Counted from the first letter of the stretch, positions 28,075 through 36,365 are shown. The stretch is 64,000 bases of DNA from Pseudoalteromonas amylolytica (GCF_001854605.1 NZ_MKJU01000025.1:951288-1015287); one strand, 5' to 3'. Translations and numbers: made by a program. The notes: generated by a model not told the origin, from the sequence alone.

Positions 28075-28905
28075 ATGCGTAAAATATTTACCATTTTACT
28101 ACTTACCCCATTTTTGTTCGTAAAAGCCTTCGCTAAAAGCGCTGACTACGCGATTGAAAAAGTCCAATATAAAAACTTAGTAGCTGAGCTATACCTACCT
28201 GAAGCACAAAATAAACTCCCAGCAGTCATCGCCTTTGGCGGTTCAGAAGGTGGACTCAGCGCTGGTAGAGCTAACGGTGAAATGATTGCACCTCACGGTG
28301 TTGCCGTGCTTGGACTTGCGTTTTTTGATTCACCAGGGATTGCCAAGACACTTGATCAAATCCCCATAGAGTATTTTATTCATGCCATTGATTATCTTGC
28401 ATCCCACTCAAAAATAGATGCTAACAGAATTGGCGTTGTCAGTGGCTCAAGAGGATCTGAAGCTGCGTTTTTAATGGCTACGCTTGATAAACGTATCAAG
28501 TCAATAGTGGTTACCACACCCAGTAAAGTTGCATGGAACGGATTAACACAAGCAAAGTCAGCGTGGACCTACCAAGGCAAAGACATTCCAGCTCTGGCCT
28601 TAGTACTTGATAACAAAGCCAATTTACTGGAGCGCTTTAGCGTGTCATTGCAGAATAAACAAAATGTGGCGCAGTCACAGTTCAAATTTGAACAAATCAA
28701 TGGCCCGCTACTGATGATCTCTGCGCAGAAAGACCAAGTCTGGCCATCGTATCAAATGGCAAAAGATATAGAACAATACTTAAATAGCAAAGAATTTGCC
28801 TACCCAGTAGTGCATGACACCTATGCCACAGGCCACGGGTTTAGCCAACAAACCGCGCCAAAAATCAAACAGTCAATTGTACAACACATTGTCACAACGC
28901 TTTAA
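28075..28905 (+). CDS. Exported BAAT/dienelactone-hydrolase-like alpha/beta hydrolase
   Basis: A 276-residue protein with a signal peptide (MRKIFTILLLTPFLFVKAFA) and a domain resembling the C-terminal catalytic domain of bile acid-CoA:amino acid N-acyltransferase / acyl-CoA thioesterases. Visible elements are AFGGSEGGLSAG, the nucleophile elbow VVSGSRGSEAAF, GPLLMISAQKDQVWPS (acid region) and GHGF (His). I start at ATG 28075, which has AAGGA 7 bases upstream, rather than 28030. Because it is exported, a CoA thioester is an unlikely substrate; a peptide or ester hydrolase role is possible. Confidence 0.8.
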   Translation: MRKIFTILLLTPFLFVKAFAKSADYAIEKVQYKNLVAELYLPEAQNKLPAVIAFGGSEGGLSAGRANGEMIAPHGVAVLGLAFFDSPGIAKTLDQIPIEYFIHAIDYLASHSKIDANRIGVVSGSRGSEAAFLMATLDKRIKSIVVTTPSKVAWNGLTQAKSAWTYQGKDIPALALVLDNKANLLERFSVSLQNKQNVAQSQFKFEQINGPLLMISAQKDQVWPSYQMAKDIEQYLNSKEFAYPVVHDTYATGHGFSQQTAPKIKQSIVQHIVTTL

Positions 28906-28915
28906 GCATTTAAGG

Positions 28916-28939
28916 GCCAACATCATTATGTTGGCGCCA
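28916..28939 (+). terminator. Hairpin after the hydrolase gene
   Basis: Stem GCCAACAT/ATGTTGGC (28916-28923 with 28928-28935), 4-base loop. Only a weak T-rich stretch follows. Probable terminator. Confidence 0.5.
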
Positions 28940-29281
28940 TTTAATTACTCAACCATCTCAATGTCGTAAAGTCTGCCAAAACCTTAGTAATGATGACACT
29001 TAACCTCTACCCGTTTGGTTGTAGTGGTCAAGGGCAAACTAGCCCGAGTGGGTGGGAATGTAGGTTCAAAGCTCATTAGAGGCGCTGACAGTGTCAGAGC
29101 AGCTTGTTATTGCACAACTGGTAAATACTTTAAGTAAGATAGATTAGATAAAAACGACATGAGGCGACCAAAAGCCACCTCGATTTGTGAGTATTGTTTG
29201 ACGACGGCTGAGCGTCCATATGTGTCCATGATTTACCGCTGTGTAGCAAAGTGAAAACCGGTGTTTTTCAAGGAGAATAAA
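28940..29281. other. Non-coding stretch before the truncated glyoxalase-like gene
   Basis: About 340 bases with no gene I can support. It contains TGTAGTGGTCA at 29020-29030, equal to the first 11 bases of the IS3 element end at 62745, which may be chance. The last 30 bases hold a good ribosome site for the truncated gene at 29282. Confidence 0.5.
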
Positions 29282-29410
29282 ATGTATAGCTACATTATGA
29301 TCGGTGCAAATGACTTCGATAGCTCGAAGCGTTTTTACGATGCTACCTTAGAAGTGCTTATATCCTACATTGTAAAAACTAAAGATATGCACTTATTAGA
29401 ATTTATGTAA
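29282..29410 (+). pseudogene. Truncated glyoxalase/VOC-family gene (N-terminal 26 residues only)
   Basis: After a good ribosome site (AAGGAG) the frame reads MYSYIMIGANDFDSSKRFYD, then ATLEVL, the typical first strand and helix of small VOC-superfamily proteins. After residue 26 the similarity stops; 16 unrelated residues follow and then TAA, giving 42 residues against the usual 120-140. The end overlaps the convergent DUF2254 gene. I read this as a gene cut by a rearrangement rather than a functional small protein. Confidence 0.7.
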
Positions 29411-30739
29411 TATATCATTTTCATGAGAATTATTTATATGTACTATTGAAAGCAGCATCTCTCTTAGTAAACTTCTATCATAGGGATTGTGAATATTCCG
29501 ATTTAAATCGTATATAACACCATCTAAATAGGAGAATATTTGCTGACTCATTTTGTCATTTTCACGTGCAACAAAGAGAATATTCTTCAGCGCTTCAAGT
29601 ACATTTAGCATGACTAGCGCATCGCTTTTGGCGTAATGTCTAATTGGAGAAAAGTTATCATGCAATAATTCCTCAAACTTTACTTCGTGAAGAAACAATA
29701 GCGGCTCTGAATCTTGGTCTAACAAAATGCAATCCACTTCTGCCAGCGACATGCGTTTTATCAGTAATATACTCATCATATCTATTGCTTTCACTGCGGT
29801 GCCTGGATCGTTAATACCGGGACTCATCGCTTTAACCGCAATCTCAGATATTTGTTTCAGTCCGTAGCTATAGTGGTCGCTGATGAACTCTTCAATATAG
29901 AAAATAAAACAATCCAATATTTGCTTTTCTAAATCGGGGTTTCCTTTTAGCGATCTATTACAACGCAAAAAAGGATAGCCTTTAACTGTAAAATATCCCT
30001 GCTTAACCGAGACATAAATAACAAGACTTTCCTTTTCCAAAATTTTCTTTAGCTTATTAATTTTTATGCCTTTGTAGTAGCCTTCAACAACACTTTTTAT
30101 CTCATGCCACCCTTGTAATTGCTCATCACTCGGGTTGTTACATTCTTGCTGCTGTTCTATTAAATCTTCAAGCGCTTCCATTGTATTCTTAAAAAGCGTG
30201 TTGAGAACATGGTCAACCTGAATCTCCTTTGAGATCGAGTGGATAAAAAAAACAAAAAATATCAGCGACATTAACCCTAATATTAAGGCGCAAAACACCC
30301 CTAATGAAGGAACTTTACTGCCATAGAGTTCTATATCTATCTTATCGACATTGATCAATACGATTGTTGAATAGATAATGCTTCCAAGGTATACACCTAA
30401 GACAAGTTGATGTGAGTTCTTTGTAATAATGCCTGGAAGCATCCTCGGTGACAGGTTACTGCTAGCAGTGTTAAGTACAATCATGACCATAGAAAAACTG
30501 AATACTGCTAATGAGATGATGCTGCCTATTAATACGCTCAGTATCGTACGAGCATTATTGGGTTCTTCTACAAGAACAAAAGAGAGATGTTCTTTCACCT
30601 GTTTGATAATTGCCAAATTTTCGATAGAGATAGAAGCTACAGCCAGCAATAACGCTGCTGTCGATAACAAACTAGGGTAAAACGCGATACTATTTAACAC
30701 TTCTCTATAGGTGTAGGCTAATCTTTTCAGAATAATCAT
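29396..30739 (-). CDS. DUF2254 predicted membrane protein
   Basis: A 447-residue protein of the DUF2254 family. Four N-terminal membrane segments (near 20-40, 65-90, 110-130, 145-170) surround the conserved loop VFSFSMVMIVLNTASSNLSP and PRMLPGIITKN; the C-terminal cytosolic half carries the family block AVKAMSPGINDPGTAVKAIDMM. The family has no established biochemical function. It lies next to broken genes in the accessory island but is itself intact and of normal length. Its 3' end overlaps the truncated VOC gene on the other strand. Confidence 0.88.
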   Translation of the reverse strand: MIILKRLAYTYREVLNSIAFYPSLLSTAALLLAVASISIENLAIIKQVKEHLSFVLVEEPNNARTILSVLIGSIISLAVFSFSMVMIVLNTASSNLSPRMLPGIITKNSHQLVLGVYLGSIIYSTIVLINVDKIDIELYGSKVPSLGVFCALILGLMSLIFFVFFIHSISKEIQVDHVLNTLFKNTMEALEDLIEQQQECNNPSDEQLQGWHEIKSVVEGYYKGIKINKLKKILEKESLVIYVSVKQGYFTVKGYPFLRCNRSLKGNPDLEKQILDCFIFYIEEFISDHYSYGLKQISEIAVKAMSPGINDPGTAVKAIDMMSILLIKRMSLAEVDCILLDQDSEPLLFLHEVKFEELLHDNFSPIRHYAKSDALVMLNVLEALKNILFVARENDKMSQQIFSYLDGVIYDLNRNIHNPYDRSLLREMLLSIVHINNSHENDILHKF

Positions 30740-30790
30740 ATTTTTGAAACCGAATGACAGATAACAGGTTAAAGCATAGATGAATTCATT

Positions 30791-30935
30791 TCACACTGTG
30801 CTGCTCACTTAATTTTCCTTTAAAACGCCCTAATAGCGGAAAAACCATATTCCCGACTAAGCTCAAAACAATCGCAATCTCATATCGGCTATAAGCGACC
30901 GAAATACCAATGGCCCCCGTTAGCCATATACCTGC
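30791..30935 (-). pseudogene. C-terminal remnant of an MgtC/SapB-family gene
   Basis: In the minus strand a frame reads LAGIWLTGAIGISVAYSRYE, then IAIVLSLVGNMVF, ending at TGA (30793-30791). This matches the end of the MgtC/SapB membrane domain (usual form AGLWLTAAIGIAVG). The N-terminal part is absent: similarity begins exactly where the REP unit at 30936-30963 ends. It is a fragment left by a rearrangement at that REP. Confidence 0.65.
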
Positions 30936-31266
30936 CAAGTTGGGGTGGCTGTCCACGATTTTTGATCAAACGATGTAATTGGGCGTGTCGCATTTTCAAT
31001 TGAATTTGCGGCGGTTGCTAGGCTGTAATATGCATCATCAGATAAGCTATCAAGCCCTCCTGACGCTTCTAGTCTATTCCATCTCTCAAGGGCATTTTCT
31101 GGATTAATATCCACTGCGCCTTGTGAAGCAGGTGCTCCTCTCGTCGTACCAACAGATTGTGTATTACCTGAGCGCGTTGGACTTGTCGTAGCGTTATTTG
31201 TTGATTTTGGTGTGCTACTCAACCCACTAACAATCCCATTCCCCAACGCATTGCCAAAGGCATCGG
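30920..31266 (-). pseudogene. Second orphan toxin cassette, truncated after its linker domain
   Basis: From the junction AlaAspAlaPheGlyAsnAlaLeuGlyAsn (about 31263) through ATG 31246 the frame codes for a close copy of the first 93 residues of the cassette at 31718-32824; by eye 75 of 93 residues agree, including ASQGAVDINPENAL and TAANSIENATRPITSFD. Agreement stops at ITSFD and the frame then runs through the REP unit and ends (QVYG). The toxin C terminus is therefore lost. A TAG lies just upstream of the junction, so it is not joined to any Rhs core. Confidence 0.75.
30936..30963. repeat. REP unit (type B) at the toxin/MgtC junction
   Basis: CAAGTTGGGGTGGCTGTCCA, continuing CGATTTTT, matches the type-B units of the array next to the RAYT gene (36456-36487 and 36613-36644) apart from a G for A and one missing base. 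It lies exactly between the truncated toxin cassette and the MgtC remnant. Confidence 0.8.
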
Positions 31267-31285
31267 CTAGCTACTAGAGCTAGCC
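31265..31285. repeat. Hairpin at the junction of orphan cassette 2
   Basis: GGCTAGCT (31265-31272), 5-base loop, AGCTAGCC (31278-31285): a perfect 8-bp stem directly upstream of the GATGCCTTTGGCAATGCGTT junction and just downstream of the immunity-gene stop. A hairpin is at the same place in cassette 1. Confidence 0.7.
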
Positions 31286-31292
31286 ATCAAAA

Positions 31293-31718
31293 TTATCTTT
31301 TTACGCTTTCTCCATACAAACTAAAACTTTCAACTACAAACCAACCACTTAATAGGATTACTATAAAAACTGCTAGCTTCCCTACTCGGTTGCCTTTCGT
31401 TGATAGTTGATCGTACGATTCAACAATTTTTTTTGCATTCCCGTCTTTATGGAAACAATGAAAATGTATTGCCACTAATACAATGGTCGGGACCAGAGCC
31501 ACTAACAATGGATTTCCTATTCTTAAATCAAAGTGAAAAATTGAACTGATTAGGGCAACCACTCCACCTATGAGCCATGTTTCACACATTCCCAATAACC
31601 ATGAAGCTCGGGCATACTGGCTTTTCTCGCTCCAACCAAACGTAACCCATTGAGTACTCCTAAAGAAACAGTAGAAACAATAATAAACATACTTATATAC
31701 ACTTAAACCAATATTCAT
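31293..31718 (-). CDS. Membrane protein, probable immunity protein of orphan cassette 1
   Basis: A 141-residue protein with three to four hydrophobic segments (about 40-60, 68-88 and 112-132). No family recognised. Its start shares a base with the stop of the toxin cassette 31718-32824 (stop and start overlap), the arrangement usual for toxin-immunity pairs. I infer that it protects against the C-terminal domain of that cassette. A membrane immunity protein fits a toxin with hydrophobic, glycine-rich C terminus. Confidence 0.6.
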   Translation of the reverse strand: MNIGLSVYKYVYYCFYCFFRSTQWVTFGWSEKSQYARASWLLGMCETWLIGGVVALISSIFHFDLRIGNPLLVALVPTIVLVAIHFHCFHKDGNAKKIVESYDQLSTKGNRVGKLAVFIVILLSGWFVVESFSLYGESVKR

Positions 31719-32824
31719 TAGTTTCCACCACGGCCATTTAATCGAAAAGTAGGACCAAGTATCTTTTGATTTTTTTCAACCAAATTACCTGAGTCCGTCA
31801 GAGCTTGGGCTGCACCGCCGGGGTACAATAATTCAGTTCCTCCATAGAGAACCCCTACGACAGGGTTCAATAACGAAATAGCACCGACACCAAAGTTTAC
31901 ACTTGCTTTTGCAGTGGTAACTTTAAAGCTCGCTGTTTTGTCCGTGTAATGATTATAAACGCCATAAATATCGTTCCCTGTTCCAGCGACAAATGCGAAG
32001 TCACCAATGCTACTAGCTAAGTTACCGACATTATAAGTTGTAATCCCAGCTCGACTACCGCCAATCCATCCACTCGCATAGTACTTAGGACTTACCACGC
32101 CCTGATAACCATTCGTTACCCTAAATGATCCCGGTATTGCGGTTGATATTGTAGCTCCTACTCCGGTTCCTGTTGCTGTTTTGGAAAGAACATCAAAAGG
32201 TGATTGGTTTTTCGCATTACTCAGCTCCGATCCAAACACATACTCTTCACGCCATGGCCCCGGTGCATAAGCCTGACTCATATCCTGCCAATCAATCGAA
32301 CCTATCAACGAGCTTTCAAGGTCAAAGCCTTGCGGCACTCTACCCATTGTCGTGGTGTTTCTATCAATCCAAGCTTGATTGCTGGCTATAAGTGATTGAG
32401 TACGTTGCACGCTTTGTGCTTTCGTTGCTAAATCACTGTTTAACTGCTGCCTAATCATGTTTGAGTGATTAACCAAACGATTGAATCTATCAAACGATGT
32501 GATTGGGCGTGTCGCATTCTCAATTGAGTTTGCGGCGGTTGCTAAATTGTAATAATCATTATCTGACAGGTTATCAAGCTCACCTGATGCTTCGAGCCTA
32601 TTCCACTTATCAAGTGCATTTTCTGGATTAATATCTACTGCGCCTTGTGAAGCAGGTGCTCCACCTGTTTTACCAATAGGCTGCGTTTGACCAGAGCGTT
32701 TTGGACTCGTAGTAGTGTTATTTTCTGATTTTGGAGACTTACTTAACCCTGATACAATCGAATTCCCCAACGCATTGCCAAAGGCATCGGCTATCGAATG
32801 ACGATAGCCGATAAACAAGCCCAC
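31718..32824 (-). CDS. Orphan Rhs-type toxin cassette 1
   Basis: A 368-residue frame that begins MGLFIGYRHSIADAFGNALG; the AFGNALGNSIV block is the same junction as in the main toxin gene (VFGNALGNSIV near residue 350 there). Then come a low-complexity linker (SPKSENNTTTSPKRSG), a conserved segment AVDINPENAL to ATRPITSFD, a helical region, and a hydrophobic glycine-rich C-terminal domain (ITTYNVGNLASSIGDFAFV, KASVNFGVGAISLLNPVVG). No enzyme motif is recognised; membrane action is possible. It lacks an Rhs core, so it is an orphan module that would have to recombine onto a full-length rhs gene, or be translated alone. An immunity gene follows. Confidence 0.7.
   Translation of the reverse strand: MGLFIGYRHSIADAFGNALGNSIVSGLSKSPKSENNTTTSPKRSGQTQPIGKTGGAPASQGAVDINPENALDKWNRLEASGELDNLSDNDYYNLATAANSIENATRPITSFDRFNRLVNHSNMIRQQLNSDLATKAQSVQRTQSLIASNQAWIDRNTTTMGRVPQGFDLESSLIGSIDWQDMSQAYAPGPWREEYVFGSELSNAKNQSPFDVLSKTATGTGVGATISTAIPGSFRVTNGYQGVVSPKYYASGWIGGSRAGITTYNVGNLASSIGDFAFVAGTGNDIYGVYNHYTDKTASFKVTTAKASVNFGVGAISLLNPVVGVLYGGTELLYPGGAAQALTDSGNLVEKNQKILGPTFRLNGRGGN
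32786..32812. repeat. Hairpin at the junction of orphan cassette 1
   Basis: ATCGGCTATCG (32786-32796), loop of 5, CGATAGCCGAT (32802-32812): a perfect 11-bp stem whose left arm abuts the FGNALGN junction. The right arm lies in the first codons after the preceding immunity gene. Confidence 0.75.
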
Positions 32825-33064
32825 CTATGTTTTATTCCTGAAGCACATACTCTCGAACATAGTAATAAGTACTAAAATAAAACCAAAACCAGCTAACAGT
32901 GAATCAGATCTTTCCAAAGAAAATCCAATAAAAACTTGAACCAACAAAACTGCTATATCAATTCTAATAGCTTTGGTTCTTTGATTTCTCGATTTACATA
33001 AAATTGCATATAACCAACCCCACCTAAAAAGTGACAGAGCCAAAAATAAAATAATTTCTATCAC
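32825..33064 (-). CDS. Small membrane protein, probable immunity protein of the main toxin
   Basis: A 79-residue protein with an N-terminal hydrophobic segment (about 1-22) and a second pair near 36-75. It overlaps the toxin stop by 4 bases (ATGA type), so the two are translationally coupled. No family recognised. By position it is the immunity partner of the C-terminal domain of 33061-35016; this is inference from gene order. Confidence 0.6.
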   Translation of the reverse strand: MIEIILFLALSLFRWGWLYAILCKSRNQRTKAIRIDIAVLLVQVFIGFSLERSDSLLAGFGFILVLITMFESMCFRNKT

Positions 33065-35016
33065 TTTTTAGGCTCCGTCAAAATAGAGTCATATGCACCA
33101 TAAATCTGATACGAATCATGTACAACCATTGGAACAGGCATAGCTTGTATGGCAGGAGCATCCCTAACCGTTTGAATTTGTATAGGTACATGTCCACTAC
33201 TCTGAATTGTTACAGTACCTGTCTGTATAGTTGGTTGAGCAAGTAACGTCGCTCCCATAGCAAGGTCGACTCCATAGAAAGCATTTTCACCCCACTGTGG
33301 ATCAAAGCCTAAAAATTCAGCAGTACTCTTATACACGTTTTTCGTGAAGTGATAATCTCTATCACCACCATAAATTGCATCAGATAAATTACCTACACCA
33401 CTAGAGAAATTACCTAGCCCATGCGCTAATAGCCCTGTTCTCATTTTATTACCCAGAGGTAAGTTCTTTGCAAGCAAACCTGTTGCAATCTGAGCTGCAC
33501 CTCCAACTATTTCTAATTCGGCCTTAGCGGCTGTAATTATTCTATCTCTTATAACTCCACTTCGTAAATCATCCATAAAGTACTCGCCATACAACTCCTT
33601 ATTCTCCCAAATATCAGCAGAGACGGCTTTTACATCATCAATAAGAAGCCCACCAAGAACTTTCGATTTATCCCACAGACTTAAGTCACTATAAGAATAT
33701 TTTTGCTCAGCCAGTAATGTATAAGATTGACTCACATCAAATACATCATTGGAGTTAAACCTCGAATCAGTAGCATCATAGAGATGTTCACTTCCTCTAG
33801 CTGCCAGTAACTCGTCTAAGCTAGTTCCTGTAGCTTCAGCTCGCTGCGATAAAGTATTTAGCTGTTCTTTAGAAAGACCTTTCCTACCAGCTTCAATAGC
33901 TAGTTCTTTTTCGGTTGGTTTATTTTGCTTATTGATTTCCTGTACAATAGAGTTTCCTAATGCATTGCCAAACACGTCTATCGCAACCTCTCGGTTATTC
34001 CAACTTCTATTGCCCCCAAACACTCGATTTGTTCCATAACTCACACCTTCGCGTAACGTACCATAACCCACGTCTTTTATAAACTGTTGTAGACCGAACT
34101 CAGAGCCCTGTGTTTCACCAGGTAAACGCGCGCCCATTCCCGCACTCACCGCCCTTGCAGCTACATCTGCCCAGCTAAAGCCTGAATGTCCGTTTACCAA
34201 CTTGCTCGTCGCGGCTCCTGCTAGGCTCGTGGCTACAGATACCGCCGCTCTACCATAGTTTGTTAATTTCCCTGCTTTTGTTGCAAAGTTAGCTATCATG
34301 GCACCTTCTTCTGCAGCTGCACCCAGCTCAGCAAGTTGCGCTCCCATACCTCGTCCAACCCCTGCCGTAATCGCCGTTACCGCTACTTGGCCCCAATTAA
34401 AATCATCTATCGTCCCTGTAACTACTCCTACCGCTTGACTCGCTACACTACCCATCGCCCCAGCTATTGCCCCCACCGCATATGGATTCAAGGGACCGCT
34501 ATACGCCAGACCAATGCCGCCTGTCACAACCACCGCCACCGCTATCATCACTATCGACGCCAGTGCATTACAGCCACCCGCTGGCGGTGGCGGTACATAC
34601 GGCATCTCCGGGGTTGTATCACCTATCGCTTCACTTAAATTAATTGGCGAGAAAGCGTCATGACTGTTGAACTCATTGGCTCTTCCTGGAATTTCCAGCG
34701 TTGTGCCAGGTTGAAGCTCCGACCCAAACCCTAAGCCATTAGCATCCGCTATCACATACCACAAGTCTTCACTACCATAGTATGCTTTAGCAAGGCTTTG
34801 TAAGGTATCCTCCGAACGCACTGGGTGCATTGCACTGGTTGAGCTGGTTTGCTCGGTTGTCGCAAAATGATTTTGCTTAACCGTCATACTCCCCGATTTG
34901 CTCACGTTCCCTAAATAGTGTTCACCACTGTATACGTGGTAATCACCCGTCACCGCCCCATTTATTATGTTTTCTTCAAACTTCACATCCTCAGCAAGTG
35001 GGGTTATCCAGTCCAT
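33061..35016 (-). CDS. 5'-truncated Rhs-type polymorphic toxin (LysM, pretoxin, variable C terminus)
   Basis: A 651-residue frame equal to the C-terminal end of an Rhs/YD-repeat toxin. The open frame continues about 30 codons upstream of the ATG (ending ANYRLNPRTGELMDW, typical of the end of an Rhs core) to a TAG near 35109, beyond which the rest of the gene is missing. Contents: a LysM-like segment (residues 66-110, RSEDTLQSLAKAYYG, LWYVIADANGL), proline-rich hinge PYVPPPPAGG, a glycine/alanine-rich hydrophobic region (147-290), junction FGNALGNSIV near 350, and a variable toxin domain (400-651, with hydrophobic helices and GNFSSGVGNLSDAIYGG), which resembles DUF4225-type C termini. Toxin activity is inferred from architecture. 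ATG 35016 may be used, but the piece lacks a secretion module. Confidence 0.75.
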   Translation of the reverse strand: MDWITPLAEDVKFEENIINGAVTGDYHVYSGEHYLGNVSKSGSMTVKQNHFATTEQTSSTSAMHPVRSEDTLQSLAKAYYGSEDLWYVIADANGLGFGSELQPGTTLEIPGRANEFNSHDAFSPINLSEAIGDTTPEMPYVPPPPAGGCNALASIVMIAVAVVVTGGIGLAYSGPLNPYAVGAIAGAMGSVASQAVGVVTGTIDDFNWGQVAVTAITAGVGRGMGAQLAELGAAAEEGAMIANFATKAGKLTNYGRAAVSVATSLAGAATSKLVNGHSGFSWADVAARAVSAGMGARLPGETQGSEFGLQQFIKDVGYGTLREGVSYGTNRVFGGNRSWNNREVAIDVFGNALGNSIVQEINKQNKPTEKELAIEAGRKGLSKEQLNTLSQRAEATGTSLDELLAARGSEHLYDATDSRFNSNDVFDVSQSYTLLAEQKYSYSDLSLWDKSKVLGGLLIDDVKAVSADIWENKELYGEYFMDDLRSGVIRDRIITAAKAELEIVGGAAQIATGLLAKNLPLGNKMRTGLLAHGLGNFSSGVGNLSDAIYGGDRDYHFTKNVYKSTAEFLGFDPQWGENAFYGVDLAMGATLLAQPTIQTGTVTIQSSGHVPIQIQTVRDAPAIQAMPVPMVVHDSYQIYGAYDSILTEPKK

Positions 35017-35317
35017 TAGCTCGCCCGTTCTAGGATTCAGTCGATAGTTGGCTGTCTCTGTAAAGTCCCCCGCCCTAAGCGCGCGTGACTGCTTACCTGA
35101 TACCTTTAACTAAGCGGACATCCATTTTAAAAAAGTACACCGCAAGAATCACTTAAAAACTCACCAACGCCGCTTAAATTATCAATCTATGCACCTTTAG
35201 TCGCGATTTTTGATACACGTGTGGAATGTTTAGCCGTTTTGTCTATTATTTAGACACAGCTTTCCCTGCCCTTTCTTTTCAGCATCTAAGTATATTTCTC
35301 AATAAGGTGATTATTAA
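35017..35317. other. Junction region upstream of the truncated Rhs gene
   Basis: Holds the headless end of the Rhs frame (35017-35109), a degenerate REP-like unit (35111-35128) and about 190 AT-rich bases before the RAYT stop codon. No gene is seen. Confidence 0.6.
35111..35128. repeat. Degenerate REP-like unit at the 5' end of the truncated Rhs gene
   Basis: On the minus strand AATGGATGTCCGCTTAG corresponds to AGTGGATGTCCACTTAA of the type-A REP units, with four differences. It lies within a few bases of the point where the Rhs frame is broken. Confidence 0.5.
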
Positions 35318-36292
35318 TTAAGCCAGTAATGCTTTGCTATTGTTGATATTTCGTCGTCGCTTCAGAGTGGCTCGTTCACAATACATATCTAGTGCCCTTT
35401 CTTTGCCTACGGCACCTTTAAACACCTGTTCAAATTGGGTGGTCAGTTTTAACCAATTCTCTGCTTTGATGTTCAATCTTTCTAAGATTGGTGCTTGGTG
35501 TTGCTCTATGTAGCCTCGTTTGTCGGTACGAATGCATTTCCCTGTGAGTTCAACAAGTTCTAGGTAGCTTTTAAGTTCAAAAGGTAGGCCTTTGGGCATG
35601 TGTATTCTGGGGCTGCCTGCAAAGCGTGCAAGTACCTTGGGTTGTTTGCCTGCTTGTGCATATTCACAGCGTCGTTTGATACTGGTGTGGGCCGATTCTT
35701 CGGGAGTTTTGCTTATCTTCGCTCGTATTGGGTTTAAATCAACATACGCCATACACGCCATCAATGCTGCTTCATCAAGTAAAGCCTGCGATTTAAAGCG
35801 CCCTTCCCAGAACCTGCCTGTACAGTTATCTTCTCGATTTGCTGCACGTGCTATACCCTCATTTAACACTCGCATAAACCAGCTGATACTCGACAAACGA
35901 TTGCGATATTCTGTTATCTCCTTGTTTAAAAAGAACCGCTGTCCTTCGTCTAAACGCTCTCCTTGCAGATATTTATGGCTCAGAATAGAGCCTTTAAACA
36001 GTTTATGCCAACGTAATAATACCGCTCTATCATTGAGCCTTTGTGCTTTTTTATCATCAACATACAACACTACATGGGTATGATTGCTCATCACCGCATA
36101 GGCACAAACATCAATACAAAATACTTGGGCTAAAAACAGTAAACGATCTTCTACCCAGCCTCGACGGTGCTCATATGATTTACCTGTGAATTTATCTTCG
36201 CCGCACAAAAATGCACGGCGTACACACCGTGAAACACAATGATAATATCGAGTATCCGACAAACTGATTTGTCGCTTCCTTGCTAATCCCAT
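35318..36292 (-). CDS. REP-associated tyrosine transposase (RAYT, IS200-like Y1 family)
   Basis: A 324-residue protein of the Y1-transposase superfamily. The HUH motif is NHTHVVLY (about residue 74-81), after a typical RKRQISLSDTRYYHCVSRCV start; ACMAYVDLNPIRAK carries a conserved Tyr. The protein is longer than IS200 TnpA and carries a C-terminal extension, as in RAYTs. It has no insertion-sequence ends of its own; instead five REP-like hairpins stand just upstream (36366-36696). RAYTs are single-copy domesticated transposases believed to spread REP sequences. The GGAG/GGGG tetranucleotide before each hairpin agrees with RAYT recognition. Confidence 0.85.
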   Translation of the reverse strand: MGLARKRQISLSDTRYYHCVSRCVRRAFLCGEDKFTGKSYEHRRGWVEDRLLFLAQVFCIDVCAYAVMSNHTHVVLYVDDKKAQRLNDRAVLLRWHKLFKGSILSHKYLQGERLDEGQRFFLNKEITEYRNRLSSISWFMRVLNEGIARAANREDNCTGRFWEGRFKSQALLDEAALMACMAYVDLNPIRAKISKTPEESAHTSIKRRCEYAQAGKQPKVLARFAGSPRIHMPKGLPFELKSYLELVELTGKCIRTDKRGYIEQHQAPILERLNIKAENWLKLTTQFEQVFKGAVGKERALDMYCERATLKRRRNINNSKALLA

Positions 36293-36365
36293 CGTTCACT
36301 CCTTGAACTTAGAATTTGATTTGAATTTTGAAGAAATTAAAGTTTAGACAAACTACCCCAGCATT
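36293..36365. other. Leader of the RAYT gene
   Basis: AT-rich, with a 22-base string (36308-36329, beginning CTTAGAATTTGATTTGAA) that recurs at 36549-36570 in the REP array. Probably contains the RAYT promoter. Confidence 0.4.

Noticed and set aside
29020..29030. TGTAGTGGTCA identical to the first 11 bases of the IS3 end
   Set aside because: The following bases do not continue the IS end, and no second end or transposase remnant is visible nearby; chance is possible.
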